Part shown: one piece after another, positions 7,970-17,626 of the stretch
Layout of the letters: each line of letters opens with the position of its first letter
Numbering within the stretch: the first letter of the stretch is position 1
Origin: Butyrivibrio sp. YAB3001
Lineage (GTDB): Bacteria > Bacillota > Clostridia > Lachnospirales > Lachnospiraceae
Assembly (NCBI RefSeq): GCF_900112195.1
Contig: NZ_FOKR01000020.1
Location: forward strand, 1 to 64,000
Direction of reading: 5' to 3'
DNA: 64,000 bases
Made by a program: the position numbers and the translations under genes
The notes under the pieces: model-generated
The model's input: the letters and a program-made list of their open reading frames with translations, nothing else
Database searches by the model: none
What the model was told of the DNA's origin: nothing

Positions 7970-9736
7970 ATGGATATAGTAATAATGAAGAAAAAAAAAT
8001 TGTATAAAAAGATTATCTCAGAAGTAGCTGTTGGGCTTATGACATTATCTATGCTTTCGGGATGTGGAAGTCCTAATGCCACAGAGTCTGCTACTAATGA
8101 AAAATCAGAAATAGAACTTGCCGATAATACGGATAAAGGGGCAGAAATGGACATAGCAAGAACTATAAAACTAAATAAAAGCAATGTGCAAAAATTCAAT
8201 GATACTAATGGTGATGGATATGGCGAGTTTGAGGGGTGGGGAACATCCCTTTGCTGGTGGGCAAATCGCCTTGGTTACAACGATAAGTTGACTCAGGATG
8301 CGGCAGAAGCTTTCTATAATAAGGAAACAGGTCTTGGAATGAACATCGGACGCTATAATATCGGAGGTGGAGATAATGTAATTGCCGGAGATGTTACCGT
8401 TACAATGAAGGAAAAGAATCCTTTTCTTCATAAAGAACATATAAGAAGATCAGACTCAGTTGTTCCGGGGTATTGCAAAGATGTTACAAAGATAGATCTT
8501 ACTGAGAATACTAAGGAATATTACGAAAGCAATTTTGAAAGAGCGGATTTTGAGTGTGGTTTTGCGTGGAATTATAACTGGGATGCAGACAAGAGGCAGA
8601 TGAATATCCTGAAAGCTGCGGCAAAAGCATCAGGTGATGAATTTATCGGAGAAGCTTTTTCTAATTCACCGCCATATTTTATGACAGTCAGTGGTTGCTC
8701 ATCAGGAAATGAGAATCCGGGAGAAGACAATCTCAGAGAGGATTCCTATACAGCTTTTGCATGCTACATGGCAGATGTCATTGAGCACTGGTCAAAGGAA
8801 GGAGTCATTGATTTCCAGAGCGTCGACCCTATGAACGAACCTGCAAGCAGTTATTGGGGAGCAAACAGTGACAAACAGGAAGGTTGTCATTTTTCACAGG
8901 GAGAGTCCCAATCAAGAATTTTGACAGAACTTGATAAGGAACTTAAGAAAAAAGGAATCAACATAATCATTTGTGGAACAGATGAAACGAGTATAGATGC
9001 AGCAATTGCTTCTTATGACCGTCTTAGTGATGAGGCTAAAAAAGTTGTCACACGAATTGACACTCATACCTATATGGGTTCAATGAGAAAGAGTCTGAAG
9101 GAAACAGCTGAAAAAGCCGGTATAAATCTTTGGATGAGTGAAGTGGATGGAACATATTCCATAGGCGAAGCAGAAACTGGAATGAGTGCAGCACTTGGTT
9201 TTGCTGAGGCAATGATGACAGATCTAAACGGACTTATGCCGACAGCCTGGATTATGTGGGATGCAGTTGATCTTCATGTGGATTCAAAAAATAAGTTTGA
9301 TAATTGTTCAAGAAAAGAAGCGGACAGAATAATTGACCAGGGATTGCCATTCTGGGGAATAGCGATTGCTGACCATGATACGAAGGAACTTCTTTTAAGT
9401 AAAAAGTATTATGCTTATGGACAGTTTTCCAGGTATATCCGCCCCGGATATTGTCTTGTTGAATCAAGTAATGTTACAGTTTCAGCATATAATCCAGAGG
9501 ACAACAGTATTGTAATAGTTGCTATGAACAGCAATACGGATGACCTCACCTGGGAATTTGATCTTTCTGATTTTGATGTTGATATGAAAGAAATAACAGC
9601 AATAAGAACCAGCGGTGACGTAAATAACGGCGAAAACTGGGAAAATGTTACTGAATCAGATAATATAAATGTTAATGGAAAAATGTTTACAGCAACTGTA
9701 AAGGGAAGTTCAATAACAACATATATCATCAGGTAA
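7970..9736 (+). CDS. GH30-like glycoside hydrolase, lipoprotein
   Basis: The 588-residue product starts with a lipoprotein signal ending in LSGC (lipid-modified Cys32). The catalytic barrel follows: FEGWGTSLCWWANR (87-100) is typical of GH30 beta-1,6-galactanase-like enzymes, MNEP gives the acid/base Glu290, and WMSEVDG gives the nucleophile Glu391. A small beta domain fills the last 100 residues, as in GH30. A surface-anchored enzyme cutting a beta-linked galactan or similar polymer is inferred; the exact substrate cannot be read. A second ATG five codons in is possible, but AGG lies upstream of the first. The protease gene follows after 33 bases. Confidence 0.75.
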   Translation: MDIVIMKKKKLYKKIISEVAVGLMTLSMLSGCGSPNATESATNEKSEIELADNTDKGAEMDIARTIKLNKSNVQKFNDTNGDGYGEFEGWGTSLCWWANRLGYNDKLTQDAAEAFYNKETGLGMNIGRYNIGGGDNVIAGDVTVTMKEKNPFLHKEHIRRSDSVVPGYCKDVTKIDLTENTKEYYESNFERADFECGFAWNYNWDADKRQMNILKAAAKASGDEFIGEAFSNSPPYFMTVSGCSSGNENPGEDNLREDSYTAFACYMADVIEHWSKEGVIDFQSVDPMNEPASSYWGANSDKQEGCHFSQGESQSRILTELDKELKKKGINIIICGTDETSIDAAIASYDRLSDEAKKVVTRIDTHTYMGSMRKSLKETAEKAGINLWMSEVDGTYSIGEAETGMSAALGFAEAMMTDLNGLMPTAWIMWDAVDLHVDSKNKFDNCSRKEADRIIDQGLPFWGIAIADHDTKELLLSKKYYAYGQFSRYIRPGYCLVESSNVTVSAYNPEDNSIVIVAMNSNTDDLTWEFDLSDFDVDMKEITAIRTSGDVNNGENWENVTESDNINVNGKMFTATVKGSSITTYIIR

Positions 9737-9769
9737 AAACAATCTATAAATATATTTTGGAGGCAGTGT

Positions 9770-12256
9770 ATGGAGAACAGACCAGTAGGAAGAAAAAAGA
9801 ATGTTGGAGAAGGTGGAAGCGGAGTCCATAAAAGGGGTGATGGTTTAGGCACAGGTCCTGTCGGTAGCAGTAATGGATATTCATCAGCTTCTTCAGGTGG
9901 TAATGGAAGTGGGATGAAAAGATCCGGAGGAAGAAGCCCACTATTTACGATAATTGTGATAATTATCATTCTGCTTGGTGGGGGTGGAGGAATCACTTCA
10001 TTACTCGGTGGTTCAGGTGATTCTGAAACTTCAAGTTATACTCAGTACGAAGGACAGGGAACGCAGAGTCAGACTTCTCAGTCGGATCAAAGCAGCTTTT
10101 CTTCAGGAGGTTCTTTTAGCACTGATTCCGGATTATCACTTTTAGGTGCTCTTCTTGGAAGTTCGACAGACAGTTCTTTTTCCGGTGGAAGTATGGCTTC
10201 TGCAAGTTGGAGTGATGCACCAAATACAGGTAAACTTAATACTTCTGTAGCTTCTAATGCAAGAGCTAAGAGGACTGTTATAAGAGGCGGCGGACAGGAC
10301 GTTGTTACAATCCTTGTTTACATGTGCGGCGCTGATCTTGAATCAAGAAGCGGAATGGCTTCTAAGGATATCCAGGAAATGCTTGCGGCTAAGCTGGGAG
10401 ATAAGATAAATCTTATCATTTATACCGGTGGAGCCAAGAAATGGCAGAATAATGTAATTTCAGAGCAGACCAACCAGATATATCAGGTAAAAGACGGATC
10501 TCTTACACGTCTTGTTGATAATGTCGGAAAACTTCCGATGACAAAACCTGATACACTTTCACAGTATATCAAGTGGGGTGCCAAGAATTTCCCGGCAGAC
10601 AGATATGAGCTTATTTTCTGGAATCATGGCGGCGGCTCAACAGGAGGTTACGGCTATGACGAAAAATTCCAGACAGCAGGTTCAATGTCGCTTGCAGGAA
10701 TAAATCAGGCGCTTAAAGATGGCGGAGTGACATTTGATTTTGTAGGCTTTGATACATGCCTTATGGCTACTGTTGAAAATGCACTGGTAGTTTCTAATTA
10801 CAGTGATTATCTTGTTGCATCAGAGGAAACAGAGCCTGGAGTTGGCTGGTATTACACAGACTGGCTGACTGCGTTTGGAAATAATACATCAATGCCAACT
10901 ACTGAGATTGGTAAAAATATCATTGATTCTTTTACCAACGCATGTGCTCAGACTTGTCCTGGGCAGAAGACCACACTTTCCCTTATAGATTTGGCTGAAC
11001 TGTCAGCTACAGTCCCAACGGAACTTGCTGATTTTTCCAAAAATACGTCAGAAATGATAAAGGGAAACGATTATTCGACAGTATCAAATGCCCGCAGCAG
11101 CACAAGAGAATTTGCTTCTTCATCAAAGATAGACCAGGTAGACCTTGTTGATTTTGCAAACAGGATTGGAACTAATGAGTCAAAAGAACTCGCAGAAGCA
11201 TTAAAGAGCGCAATCAAATATAACAGAACAAGTTCAAACATGACAAACGCTTATGGCCTTTCTATCTATTTTCCTTATAAAAAGGCATCAAAGGTTGATT
11301 CGATGGTAAGCACCTATGACGCAATTGGAATGGATGAAGATTATGCAAAATGTATTCAGAACTTTGCATCACTTGAAGTTGCGGGACAGGTTGCAGCAGG
11401 CGGAAGTTCAACTCCTGCTTCATCACTGTTTAGCACAAGCACAAGTACAAGTACAGGAGAAGGAGTTTCCTCTGCAGATGTTATAGCTCAGCTTTTGAAC
11501 TCTTTCTTATCAAGTGATTTTAGCAGCGTTTCAGGACTTAATTCTTCTAATACATCTTTCCTTGGAAAGAGCCTTGATGTAGAGAAAGCAGCTGAGTATA
11601 TTGCAGGTAACCAGTTTGATTCATCGGCCCTTATATGGACAAAAAATGCTGAAGATTATGACTGCATAGTTCTTTCAGAGGAGCAATGGTCCAAGATTCA
11701 GAATTTACAGCTTAATATGTTCTATGATGACGGTGAAGGCTACATAGATCTTGGAATGGATAATATCTTTGAGTTTGATGAAGATGGAAATCTTTTAGCT
11801 CAGACAGATAAGACATGGCTTGCGGTAGAAGGACAGGTAGTAGCGTTCTATGTTGTAGATGTTCAGGGTGATGATAATAATTATACGATTACCGGAAGAG
11901 TTCCTTGTGAATTAAATGGTGAGAGATGTAATCTCATCCTTGTTTTTGATTCAGAGCATGAAGACGGCTATGTTGCAGGAGCATGCTATGATTATGTGGA
12001 AGGTGAGACAGAAACAATTGCCAAGAATCTCACGGAATTAAATAGTGGAGATACAATCGATTTTGTTTGTGACTATTATGGTTATGATAAGAGCTATCAG
12101 GACAGCTATTATATAGGAAACCAGATTACAGTCGATAAAGAGATGGATAAAATGGTAATAAACAATCTGCCTGTAGGTAATGGTAAAGTTTTGGAAACAT
12201 ACTGCTTTACAGATATATATGGACAGAAATACTGGACACCTACAATCAGCTACTAA
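9770..12256 (+). CDS. Clostripain-family (C11) cysteine protease, membrane-anchored
   Basis: The 828-residue product has a Gly/Ser-rich cytoplasmic start, one membrane segment (58-70) followed by a glycine run, a Ser-rich linker (about 85-165) and a C11 peptidase domain. The catalytic dyad is visible as His286 in WNHGGG and Cys330 in GFDTC. Family members cleave after Arg or Lys and often mature by self-cleavage; RAKR at 165-168 could be such a site, which is inference. A C-terminal region after a second Ser/Thr linker (about 545-570) is unassigned. The ribosome site is GGAGG, and the gene probably shares a transcript with the two genes before it. Confidence 0.85.
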   Translation: MENRPVGRKKNVGEGGSGVHKRGDGLGTGPVGSSNGYSSASSGGNGSGMKRSGGRSPLFTIIVIIIILLGGGGGITSLLGGSGDSETSSYTQYEGQGTQSQTSQSDQSSFSSGGSFSTDSGLSLLGALLGSSTDSSFSGGSMASASWSDAPNTGKLNTSVASNARAKRTVIRGGGQDVVTILVYMCGADLESRSGMASKDIQEMLAAKLGDKINLIIYTGGAKKWQNNVISEQTNQIYQVKDGSLTRLVDNVGKLPMTKPDTLSQYIKWGAKNFPADRYELIFWNHGGGSTGGYGYDEKFQTAGSMSLAGINQALKDGGVTFDFVGFDTCLMATVENALVVSNYSDYLVASEETEPGVGWYYTDWLTAFGNNTSMPTTEIGKNIIDSFTNACAQTCPGQKTTLSLIDLAELSATVPTELADFSKNTSEMIKGNDYSTVSNARSSTREFASSSKIDQVDLVDFANRIGTNESKELAEALKSAIKYNRTSSNMTNAYGLSIYFPYKKASKVDSMVSTYDAIGMDEDYAKCIQNFASLEVAGQVAAGGSSTPASSLFSTSTSTSTGEGVSSADVIAQLLNSFLSSDFSSVSGLNSSNTSFLGKSLDVEKAAEYIAGNQFDSSALIWTKNAEDYDCIVLSEEQWSKIQNLQLNMFYDDGEGYIDLGMDNIFEFDEDGNLLAQTDKTWLAVEGQVVAFYVVDVQGDDNNYTITGRVPCELNGERCNLILVFDSEHEDGYVAGACYDYVEGETETIAKNLTELNSGDTIDFVCDYYGYDKSYQDSYYIGNQITVDKEMDKMVINNLPVGNGKVLETYCFTDIYGQKYWTPTISY

Positions 12257-12414
12257 TGTGGTGTTGGGACTAAAACATTTTAAAGTATAACTAAAGTGTT
12301 GGTGTATTGACTGATTCATGATGAGTACAATTGTTTCAATATGAACTCATGTGCAATACAATATGTTCAAAAAATAAAAAAGTTAGTACTCTAGAGATTA
12401 TATATAAGAAACCA

Positions 12415-13224
12415 ATGGAAGAAAAATCAAGAGACTTTCTTGCCGGGAGAATTCGAGACCTGGCAAAAAGAGCATATACAAATAATTTTGTGACACATAC
12501 AGACTTTTTATCTGTGTCAGAAATTGCAGAGTTTTATAAGATACTTTCCTCTGAAGGAATATCTTCAAATGTACATGAATACTGCGGAGCGCATTATGTG
12601 GTTTATGGAGGATTTGAGGATGCTGAGAGAGCAATGGTGTGTTTTTTGCCGGATTATCTGGATGAGGAAACGTTTCTTTTAAGTGAAAAAAATGAGAATA
12701 CAGTTTTGAAATGTGTTCATATTAAGCCACTAAATGCGAAGTTTTCAGATGATCTGAACCATAGGGATTATCTTGGCGCAATAATGAATACCGGAATTGA
12801 GAGAGACCAGATAGGGGATATTCTTTCCGGTGACAAGGAAGCTTTTGTTATTGCCACATCTGATATAGCAGAAATGATGGTAAAAGAACTGGTAAGGATA
12901 AGGCATACGTCGGTTAACTGCCGGATAGTAAATGCAAGTGAATGCACGATAGAGCCAAAATTCGAAGAAATTTCCGGGAGCGTTGCTTCAGAAAGAATTG
13001 ATGCAATACTTGCATTTGTCTATCATTTATCCAGATCAGAAGCTCAAAAGCTCATAGAGAGTGAGTCTGTTTTTATAGACGGACAGACTGCCTATAGTGC
13101 AGGATATGATCTAAAAACCGGGGCAAGAGTATCTGTAAAAGGGCATGGTAAATTCATTTACCTTGGAGTTGATAACACAACACGCAAAGGTAGATTATTT
13201 GTGAGAGCAAAGCTGTTCAAGTAA
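12415..13224 (+). CDS. ylmH: YlmH-like S4-domain RNA-binding protein
   Basis: From the ATG at 12415 the 269-residue product matches YlmH: an N-terminal RDLAKRAY region, a middle domain (HRDYLGAIMNTGIERDQIGDI) and a C-terminal S4 RNA-binding domain (about 190-255; ASERIDAILAF..LSRSEAQKLIE). YlmH is linked to ribosome rescue and quality control in Firmicutes, where it can act like RqcP; an rqcP gene is also present at 36343. A longer frame begins with TTG at 12331, but the family starts near the chosen ATG. The ribosome site is weak. A strong terminator follows. Confidence 0.85.
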   Translation: MEEKSRDFLAGRIRDLAKRAYTNNFVTHTDFLSVSEIAEFYKILSSEGISSNVHEYCGAHYVVYGGFEDAERAMVCFLPDYLDEETFLLSEKNENTVLKCVHIKPLNAKFSDDLNHRDYLGAIMNTGIERDQIGDILSGDKEAFVIATSDIAEMMVKELVRIRHTSVNCRIVNASECTIEPKFEEISGSVASERIDAILAFVYHLSRSEAQKLIESESVFIDGQTAYSAGYDLKTGARVSVKGHGKFIYLGVDNTTRKGRLFVRAKLFK

Positions 13225-13226
13225 AA

Positions 13227-13266
13227 TAAACCGCTGAAAATTGATCAATCTTCAGCGGTTTTTTAT
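13227..13266 (+). terminator. Rho-independent terminator after ylmH
   Basis: AACCGCTGAA pairs with TTCAGCGGTT across a 12-base loop, followed by a T run (13257-13264). With an A run on the other side it may act in both directions. Confidence 0.9.
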
Positions 13267-13336
13267 ATTAATCTTAGAGGGGAAAAGAAAACTTATATAT
13301 TAAAATGTAGGGAAAGTTAAATGAATCAATTATACT

Positions 13337-13879
13337 TTAGAACATATTTGCAATGAACTCTGAAACCTTCTTCATGTCAGCAGTGGGCTCAAATCTGGCA
13401 ACAACATTGCCTTCGCGGTCAACCACGAACTTTGTGAAATTCCACTTGATGTCAGGGTTTTCCTTATAGTTCTTATCAATCTTCTTAAGCATAACTCCCA
13501 TAGCAAGAGCTGCAGGACCTTTGCCAAAACCTTCAAACCCTTTCTGCTGCTTGAGATATGCATAGAGAGGAAGCTGATTCTCACCGTTAACATCTGATTT
13601 TTTCATCTGAGGGAACTTGGTATTGTAGTGAAGCTGGCAGAATTCATGAATTTCCTCATCGGTTCCGGGAGTCTGTCCGGCAAACTGGTTACATGGAATA
13701 TCCAGAACCTCAAGTCCTGCATCGTGATACTTTTCATACAGTTCTTCAATATCTTTATAATGAGGTGTAAAACCACAGCCTGTTGCAGTATTAACAACAA
13801 GAACAACCTTTCCTTTATAATTCTCCATTGAAAAATCATTACCCTGAGCATCAGTTACACTGTAATCATAAAATCCCAT
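13337..13879 (-). CDS. Glutathione peroxidase family protein (Cys type)
   Basis: The 180-residue product has the peroxidatic NTATGCGFTPHY (Cys35), CNQFAGQ (Gln65) and KWNFTKF (Trp146, Asn147), the complete catalytic tetrad. Bacterial members with Cys instead of selenocysteine usually take electrons from thioredoxin rather than glutathione; a thioredoxin gene lies at 17274. The role is peroxide removal in the cytoplasm of an anaerobe. AAGGAGG precedes the start with good spacing, and a near-consensus promoter lies about 110 bases upstream. It is monocistronic. Confidence 0.93.
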   Translation of the reverse strand: MGFYDYSVTDAQGNDFSMENYKGKVVLVVNTATGCGFTPHYKDIEELYEKYHDAGLEVLDIPCNQFAGQTPGTDEEIHEFCQLHYNTKFPQMKKSDVNGENQLPLYAYLKQQKGFEGFGKGPAALAMGVMLKKIDKNYKENPDIKWNFTKFVVDREGNVVARFEPTADMKKVSEFIANMF

Positions 13880-13987
13880 ATTATAATCCTCCTTTTTATG
13901 ATAGAAGCTAAGAACCTATTGAAATAATAAACTAACAAAACTTAAATTCGTTAACAATTCTTAGCAAGTCACGTTTAAGATAGTCAA

Positions 13988-14016
13988 ATTATATTGTACG
14001 CAATTTAAAATGTCAA
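13988..14016 (-). promoter_or_regulatory. Consensus promoter of the peroxidase gene
   Basis: The minus strand has TTGACA (14016-14011), a 17-base spacer and TATAAT (13993-13988), both perfect hexamers. The leader to the start codon is about 100 bases; no known riboswitch or clear PerR box was recognised in it. Confidence 0.85.
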
Positions 14017-14157
14017 GGGGTAAATTTAGAAATTAGTAAGTTGCAAATTGTCATGACTAATCATATATTATGAAGTAGAAGATAAAAGCAAATGAAAAAA
14101 CACAGAAAATGCGTGTTTCTGATTATGCATTTAATCAAAGGATAATTAAGAATTATT

Positions 14158-15096
14158 ATGAATGATTATATAGTATTTGACCTTGAATGGAATCAGGGTG
14201 ATGCGCCGGTTACAGTGGATGGAAAGACACTTACTTTTGAAATAGTAGAGATTGGCGCTGTAAAGCTTAATAGAAAAAAAGAGAAGATTGGTGAATTCTC
14301 AAGACTCATTAAGCCTCGCGTACATAAGCATATGCATAGAATCACAGGAAAACTTATCCACTTGACTATGGAAGATCTGGAAAATGGAGAGTCTTTTAAC
14401 GAAGTGGCCAGGGATTTCCTTGAGTGGTGTGGTGAAAATCCTGTTTTTTGCAGTTGGGGACCACTTGATCTGACTGAGTTTCAGCGAAATCTGGACTTTT
14501 TTGGAATGCCATTATTATCAGACAGACCAATAGCTTTTTATGATGTACAAAAACTTTACAGTCTTTCTTTTGATGATGGGAAGTCAAGAAGATCTCTTGA
14601 AACAGCAGTTGATGAGCTCTCTCTTAGCAAGGATATTCCTTTTCACAGGGCACTTGCAGATGCAGAATATACAGCAAAAATCTTTAGGTTACTCAAAGAC
14701 AGTACTCTTCAGAAGGTTTCTTTTGACACATATGTGACTCCAAAAACTAGAAAACAAGAGATACATATAACTTTTGACAACTATCATAAATACATTTCAA
14801 GGGAATTTGATACTAAAGAAGATGTTCTTGAAAACAGAGAAGTTATGAGTACAAAGTGCTATCTTTGTCATAAGAATATAAGGCGAAAAGTGAAATGGTT
14901 TTCTCCTAACGGAAAACATTATTATTCTGTAGCCTATTGTGATGTCCATGGGTTTATGAAAGCAAAGGTAAGGATAAAAAAAGCTGAGAACGGAAGACTG
15001 TTTGTTGTTAAAACGACGAAGTTCATATCGCCGGAAGACGTTGACGCAATGAAACTGCGCCAACGCAAGGCTAAAAGCAAAGAACAGAATTCTTAA
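14158..15096 (+). CDS. DEDD-type 3'-5' exonuclease with zinc-binding-like tail
   Basis: The 312-residue product has a DnaQ/ERI-1-like exonuclease domain (1-180): FDLEWN gives Asp8 and Glu10, a central D is near FCSWGPLD, and HRALADAEYTAKI supplies the last His and Asp. A C-terminal part (about 230-300) carries CYLCHK and a later C..H pair, suggesting a small zinc site, followed by a basic end. Whether RNA or DNA is degraded cannot be told. The start has no strong ribosome site. Its last four bases overlap the convergent carboxypeptidase gene, so no terminator separates them. Confidence 0.8.
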   Translation: MNDYIVFDLEWNQGDAPVTVDGKTLTFEIVEIGAVKLNRKKEKIGEFSRLIKPRVHKHMHRITGKLIHLTMEDLENGESFNEVARDFLEWCGENPVFCSWGPLDLTEFQRNLDFFGMPLLSDRPIAFYDVQKLYSLSFDDGKSRRSLETAVDELSLSKDIPFHRALADAEYTAKIFRLLKDSTLQKVSFDTYVTPKTRKQEIHITFDNYHKYISREFDTKEDVLENREVMSTKCYLCHKNIRRKVKWFSPNGKHYYSVAYCDVHGFMKAKVRIKKAENGRLFVVKTTKFISPEDVDAMKLRQRKAKSKEQNS

Positions 15097-16538
15097 AAAT
15101 TGTGTTTATTTTTTTTGAATTCACGTTTTCTACGGTTATATCTAATCTTGTCACTCCTGCTGAAATATCTTTTGCCGGGGACAGAACGTGAATTCATGGA
15201 ACTTATGATTGAAACTATAATTAAGAGCACGGCTGCTATGATGAAAAGCACTAATATATTTATATAAATAGTGTTTGACTTTGTGGCAGAAGTGCTTTCT
15301 TTTTGCCCATCCGAAGAAGAGTAGTTAATAAGAGCAGTTCCTACCGGGACACCACTAAAAGTATAAGAAATCTTTGCGATGGAATTGTGCAGAGATTTTT
15401 CTGATTCTGTAAGTTCATATGAAACAGAATAAGCAGTTTCGGTAATGCTTGATATCTTTGGAATTATAATGTTGCTTGAAGAATCAAGAGTCAGGATAGT
15501 ACCTGATTTTCCAAATACATCATGTTCAGATTCAAAAAACAGTGAATCATCAGGCATGTATCTTGAATCGTTATCCGAAACATTTACGCTTTTGAAGTTA
15601 TTAAAGCCATAGTCAAAAAGAGTTACTGTATCCGTAAACTGAGCAGGAGATTCTTCTTTTAATACTACACAGATAAGTTTCATGCCGTTTTTTTCTGCGC
15701 ATGTTACAAGAGTTTCTCTTGCAAGGCCAGTGTAACCTGTTTTCCCACCGACGATGCCGTCATATTTGACCTCGCCTGTAATAAGCTTATGCTTGTTATT
15801 CAGGTAAAAATCATCTGGCTGTGTATCTGTAGGTTCAAAGTGATATCTTGGCGTGTTTCCAACTTTACACAAAAAATCGTTATTAAAAAATTCTCTCGCA
15901 ATCAGTGCAAGGTCATAAGCGCTGGTGTAGTGATTGCTGTCCTGAAGTCCGTTGGTATTATTAAAATGTGTATTAGTGCATCCAAGTTCTTTTGCCCGTG
16001 TATTCATCAGCTTCACATAGTCATCGATGCTTCCGCTTACATGTTCAGCGACAGCATTGGCAACTTCATTTGCGCTTCCAACCATTATTCCGTAAAGAGC
16101 CTGCTCAAGGGAAATAGATTCACCCACATCCATTCCTATAGAGGAACCATCTCTTGGGACGCTGAAAACAGCATCATGTGAAAAAGTGATACGGTCACTT
16201 AAGCTTGCATTTTCAACAGCCAAAAGACATGTCATTATCTTTGTAGTACTTGCAGGATAAAGCTCTTCATGGATGTTTTTGGAATAAAGAATTGTGCCTG
16301 TTTTAGCTTCCATTACAATCGCAGCTTCTGCGCCTATGGCCGGGCCTTCAGGCCAGCTTGCGATTTCGTTACTCTGAATAGGAAGCTCTTTTCTTTCTAA
16401 GGCTTCAGCTTCATAATCGATGTTCTCAGTAGCGTGCACAGGCAAATAAAGCTGTGACATAACCAAAATAAACATAAGCACAGCTGAAAATAATCTATGA
16501 AATTTTTTTCTTATTATAAGGTAATTACATTTACTCAT
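15093..16538 (-). CDS. dacF: D-alanyl-D-alanine carboxypeptidase (penicillin-binding protein)
   Basis: The 481-residue product has a signal peptide (about 1-36), a serine-type transpeptidase fold with STTK (nucleophile Ser97, Lys100), SAN (155-157) and KTG (266-268), then a beta domain and one C-terminal membrane segment ahead of a basic tail. It trims the terminal D-Ala from peptidoglycan pentapeptides outside the membrane. Members of the DacF/PBP5 group are usually 380-450 residues; the extra length is the C-terminal membrane anchor and the Arg/Lys-rich end, which replace the usual amphipathic helix. The gene converges on the exonuclease gene with a 4-base overlap. Confidence 0.92.
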   Translation of the reverse strand: MSKCNYLIIRKKFHRLFSAVLMFILVMSQLYLPVHATENIDYEAEALERKELPIQSNEIASWPEGPAIGAEAAIVMEAKTGTILYSKNIHEELYPASTTKIMTCLLAVENASLSDRITFSHDAVFSVPRDGSSIGMDVGESISLEQALYGIMVGSANEVANAVAEHVSGSIDDYVKLMNTRAKELGCTNTHFNNTNGLQDSNHYTSAYDLALIAREFFNNDFLCKVGNTPRYHFEPTDTQPDDFYLNNKHKLITGEVKYDGIVGGKTGYTGLARETLVTCAEKNGMKLICVVLKEESPAQFTDTVTLFDYGFNNFKSVNVSDNDSRYMPDDSLFFESEHDVFGKSGTILTLDSSSNIIIPKISSITETAYSVSYELTESEKSLHNSIAKISYTFSGVPVGTALINYSSSDGQKESTSATKSNTIYINILVLFIIAAVLLIIVSIISSMNSRSVPGKRYFSRSDKIRYNRRKREFKKNKHNF

Positions 16539-16620
16539 GGTATATAGAATAATACACTACTTTCCAAGAGCCCGCAAATGTTGTAAAATTCTTATATAAG
16601 AAAGTTAGGTAGGATAAGAA

Positions 16621-17274
16621 ATGCGCTTAAGAAATATTGCAGGCTCCAGAGAAGTTATTGCAGAGAGTACCTTCACTGTGAAAGACCCTGAGACCAAAAA
16701 GGGACTCTGGAAAAAGGAAGTATTTGGTAACAGCAACCCAATTCGCATTGAGATTGGAATGGGCAAGGGAAGATTTTTGATGGACTTGGCGGAGCTGAAT
16801 CCGGATATAAATTATGTTGGAATTGAGAAGTATTCCAGCGTTCTCCTTAGGGCAATACAAAAGCAGGAGCAGCGTCAGCTTCCGAATGTGAAGTTTATTC
16901 GTATGGATGCTGAAGATATTGCAGATGTTTTTGCTCCGTCTGAGGTGGATAAGATTTACCTTAATTTTTCTGATCCGTGGCCGAAGGACAGACATGCTAA
17001 GAGAAGACTTCCTTCAAGAGAATTTTTATCCAGGTATGATAAGATTCTTAAAAAGGATGGAGTTGTAGAATTCAAGACAGATAACAAGGATCTGTTTGAT
17101 TTTGCACTTGAGGAAGTTGAACCAGCAGGCTGGACCTTGGATGCGGTTACATATGACCTTCATAATGACCCAGTGATGAATGAGGGTAATGTAATGACAG
17201 AATACGAGGAAAAATTCTCATCACTAGGTAACCAAATTTACAAATACATTGTTAGCAGAAAGGGGAGTAATTAA
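16621..17274 (+). CDS. trmB: tRNA (guanine-N7)-methyltransferase
   Basis: The 217-residue product is a full-length TrmB: the S-adenosylmethionine site IEIGMGKGRFL near 41-51, the NYVGIEKY segment, and the diagnostic SDPWPKDRHAKRRL stretch that binds tRNA. It methylates G46 in the variable loop of tRNAs. The gene diverges from the carboxypeptidase gene and overlaps the following trxA by one base (TAATG), so the two are coupled. Confidence 0.96.
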   Translation: MRLRNIAGSREVIAESTFTVKDPETKKGLWKKEVFGNSNPIRIEIGMGKGRFLMDLAELNPDINYVGIEKYSSVLLRAIQKQEQRQLPNVKFIRMDAEDIADVFAPSEVDKIYLNFSDPWPKDRHAKRRLPSREFLSRYDKILKKDGVVEFKTDNKDLFDFALEEVEPAGWTLDAVTYDLHNDPVMNEGNVMTEYEEKFSSLGNQIYKYIVSRKGSN

Positions 17275-17594
17275 TGGACTACAGTTTAAACAGCCAGAAT
17301 TTTGAAGCAGAAGTTTTAAAAAGTAACATTCCGGTACTCGTTGATTTTTCAGCAGATTGGTGCGGACCTTGCAAAATGATGGCACCTGTTATTGATGAAC
17401 TTGCTGCTGAGTATGAAGGAGAAATGAAGGTTGGTAAGATCAACGTTGATCAGTCTCCTGATATAGCTCAGAAGTATAATGTTATGTCAATTCCAATGTT
17501 CGCTTTCTTTAAGAATGGAGAGGTTATCGAGACAGCAGTTGGAGCACTTAATAAGTCTAAATTGCAGGGAATGATAGATAAAGTGCTGGCCTAA
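17274..17594 (+). CDS. trxA: Thioredoxin
   Basis: The 106-residue protein has the WCGPC active site (29-33), the cis-Pro segment SIPMF and normal thioredoxin length. It reduces protein disulfides and could feed the peroxidase at 13337. It starts on the last base of the trmB stop codon. A hairpin overlaps its own stop codon, so expression may differ from that of the downstream SH3 gene. Confidence 0.97.
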   Translation: MDYSLNSQNFEAEVLKSNIPVLVDFSADWCGPCKMMAPVIDELAAEYEGEMKVGKINVDQSPDIAQKYNVMSIPMFAFFKNGEVIETAVGALNKSKLQGMIDKVLA

Positions 17595-17607
17595 AAGGTC
17601 AGCACTT
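17578..17607 (+). terminator. Hairpin overlapping the trxA stop codon, weak terminator
   Basis: AAAGTGCTGGCC pairs with GGTCAGCACTTT around the TAA stop. The tail is only TTGTTTA, so it may be a partial terminator or a transcript-stabilising structure rather than a full stop. Confidence 0.5.
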
Positions 17608-17626
17608 TGTTTAGAGGTGTATAACG

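Noticed and set aside
13700..13879. Selenocysteine form of glutathione peroxidase
   Set aside because: The active-site codon is TGC (Cys35), not TGA.
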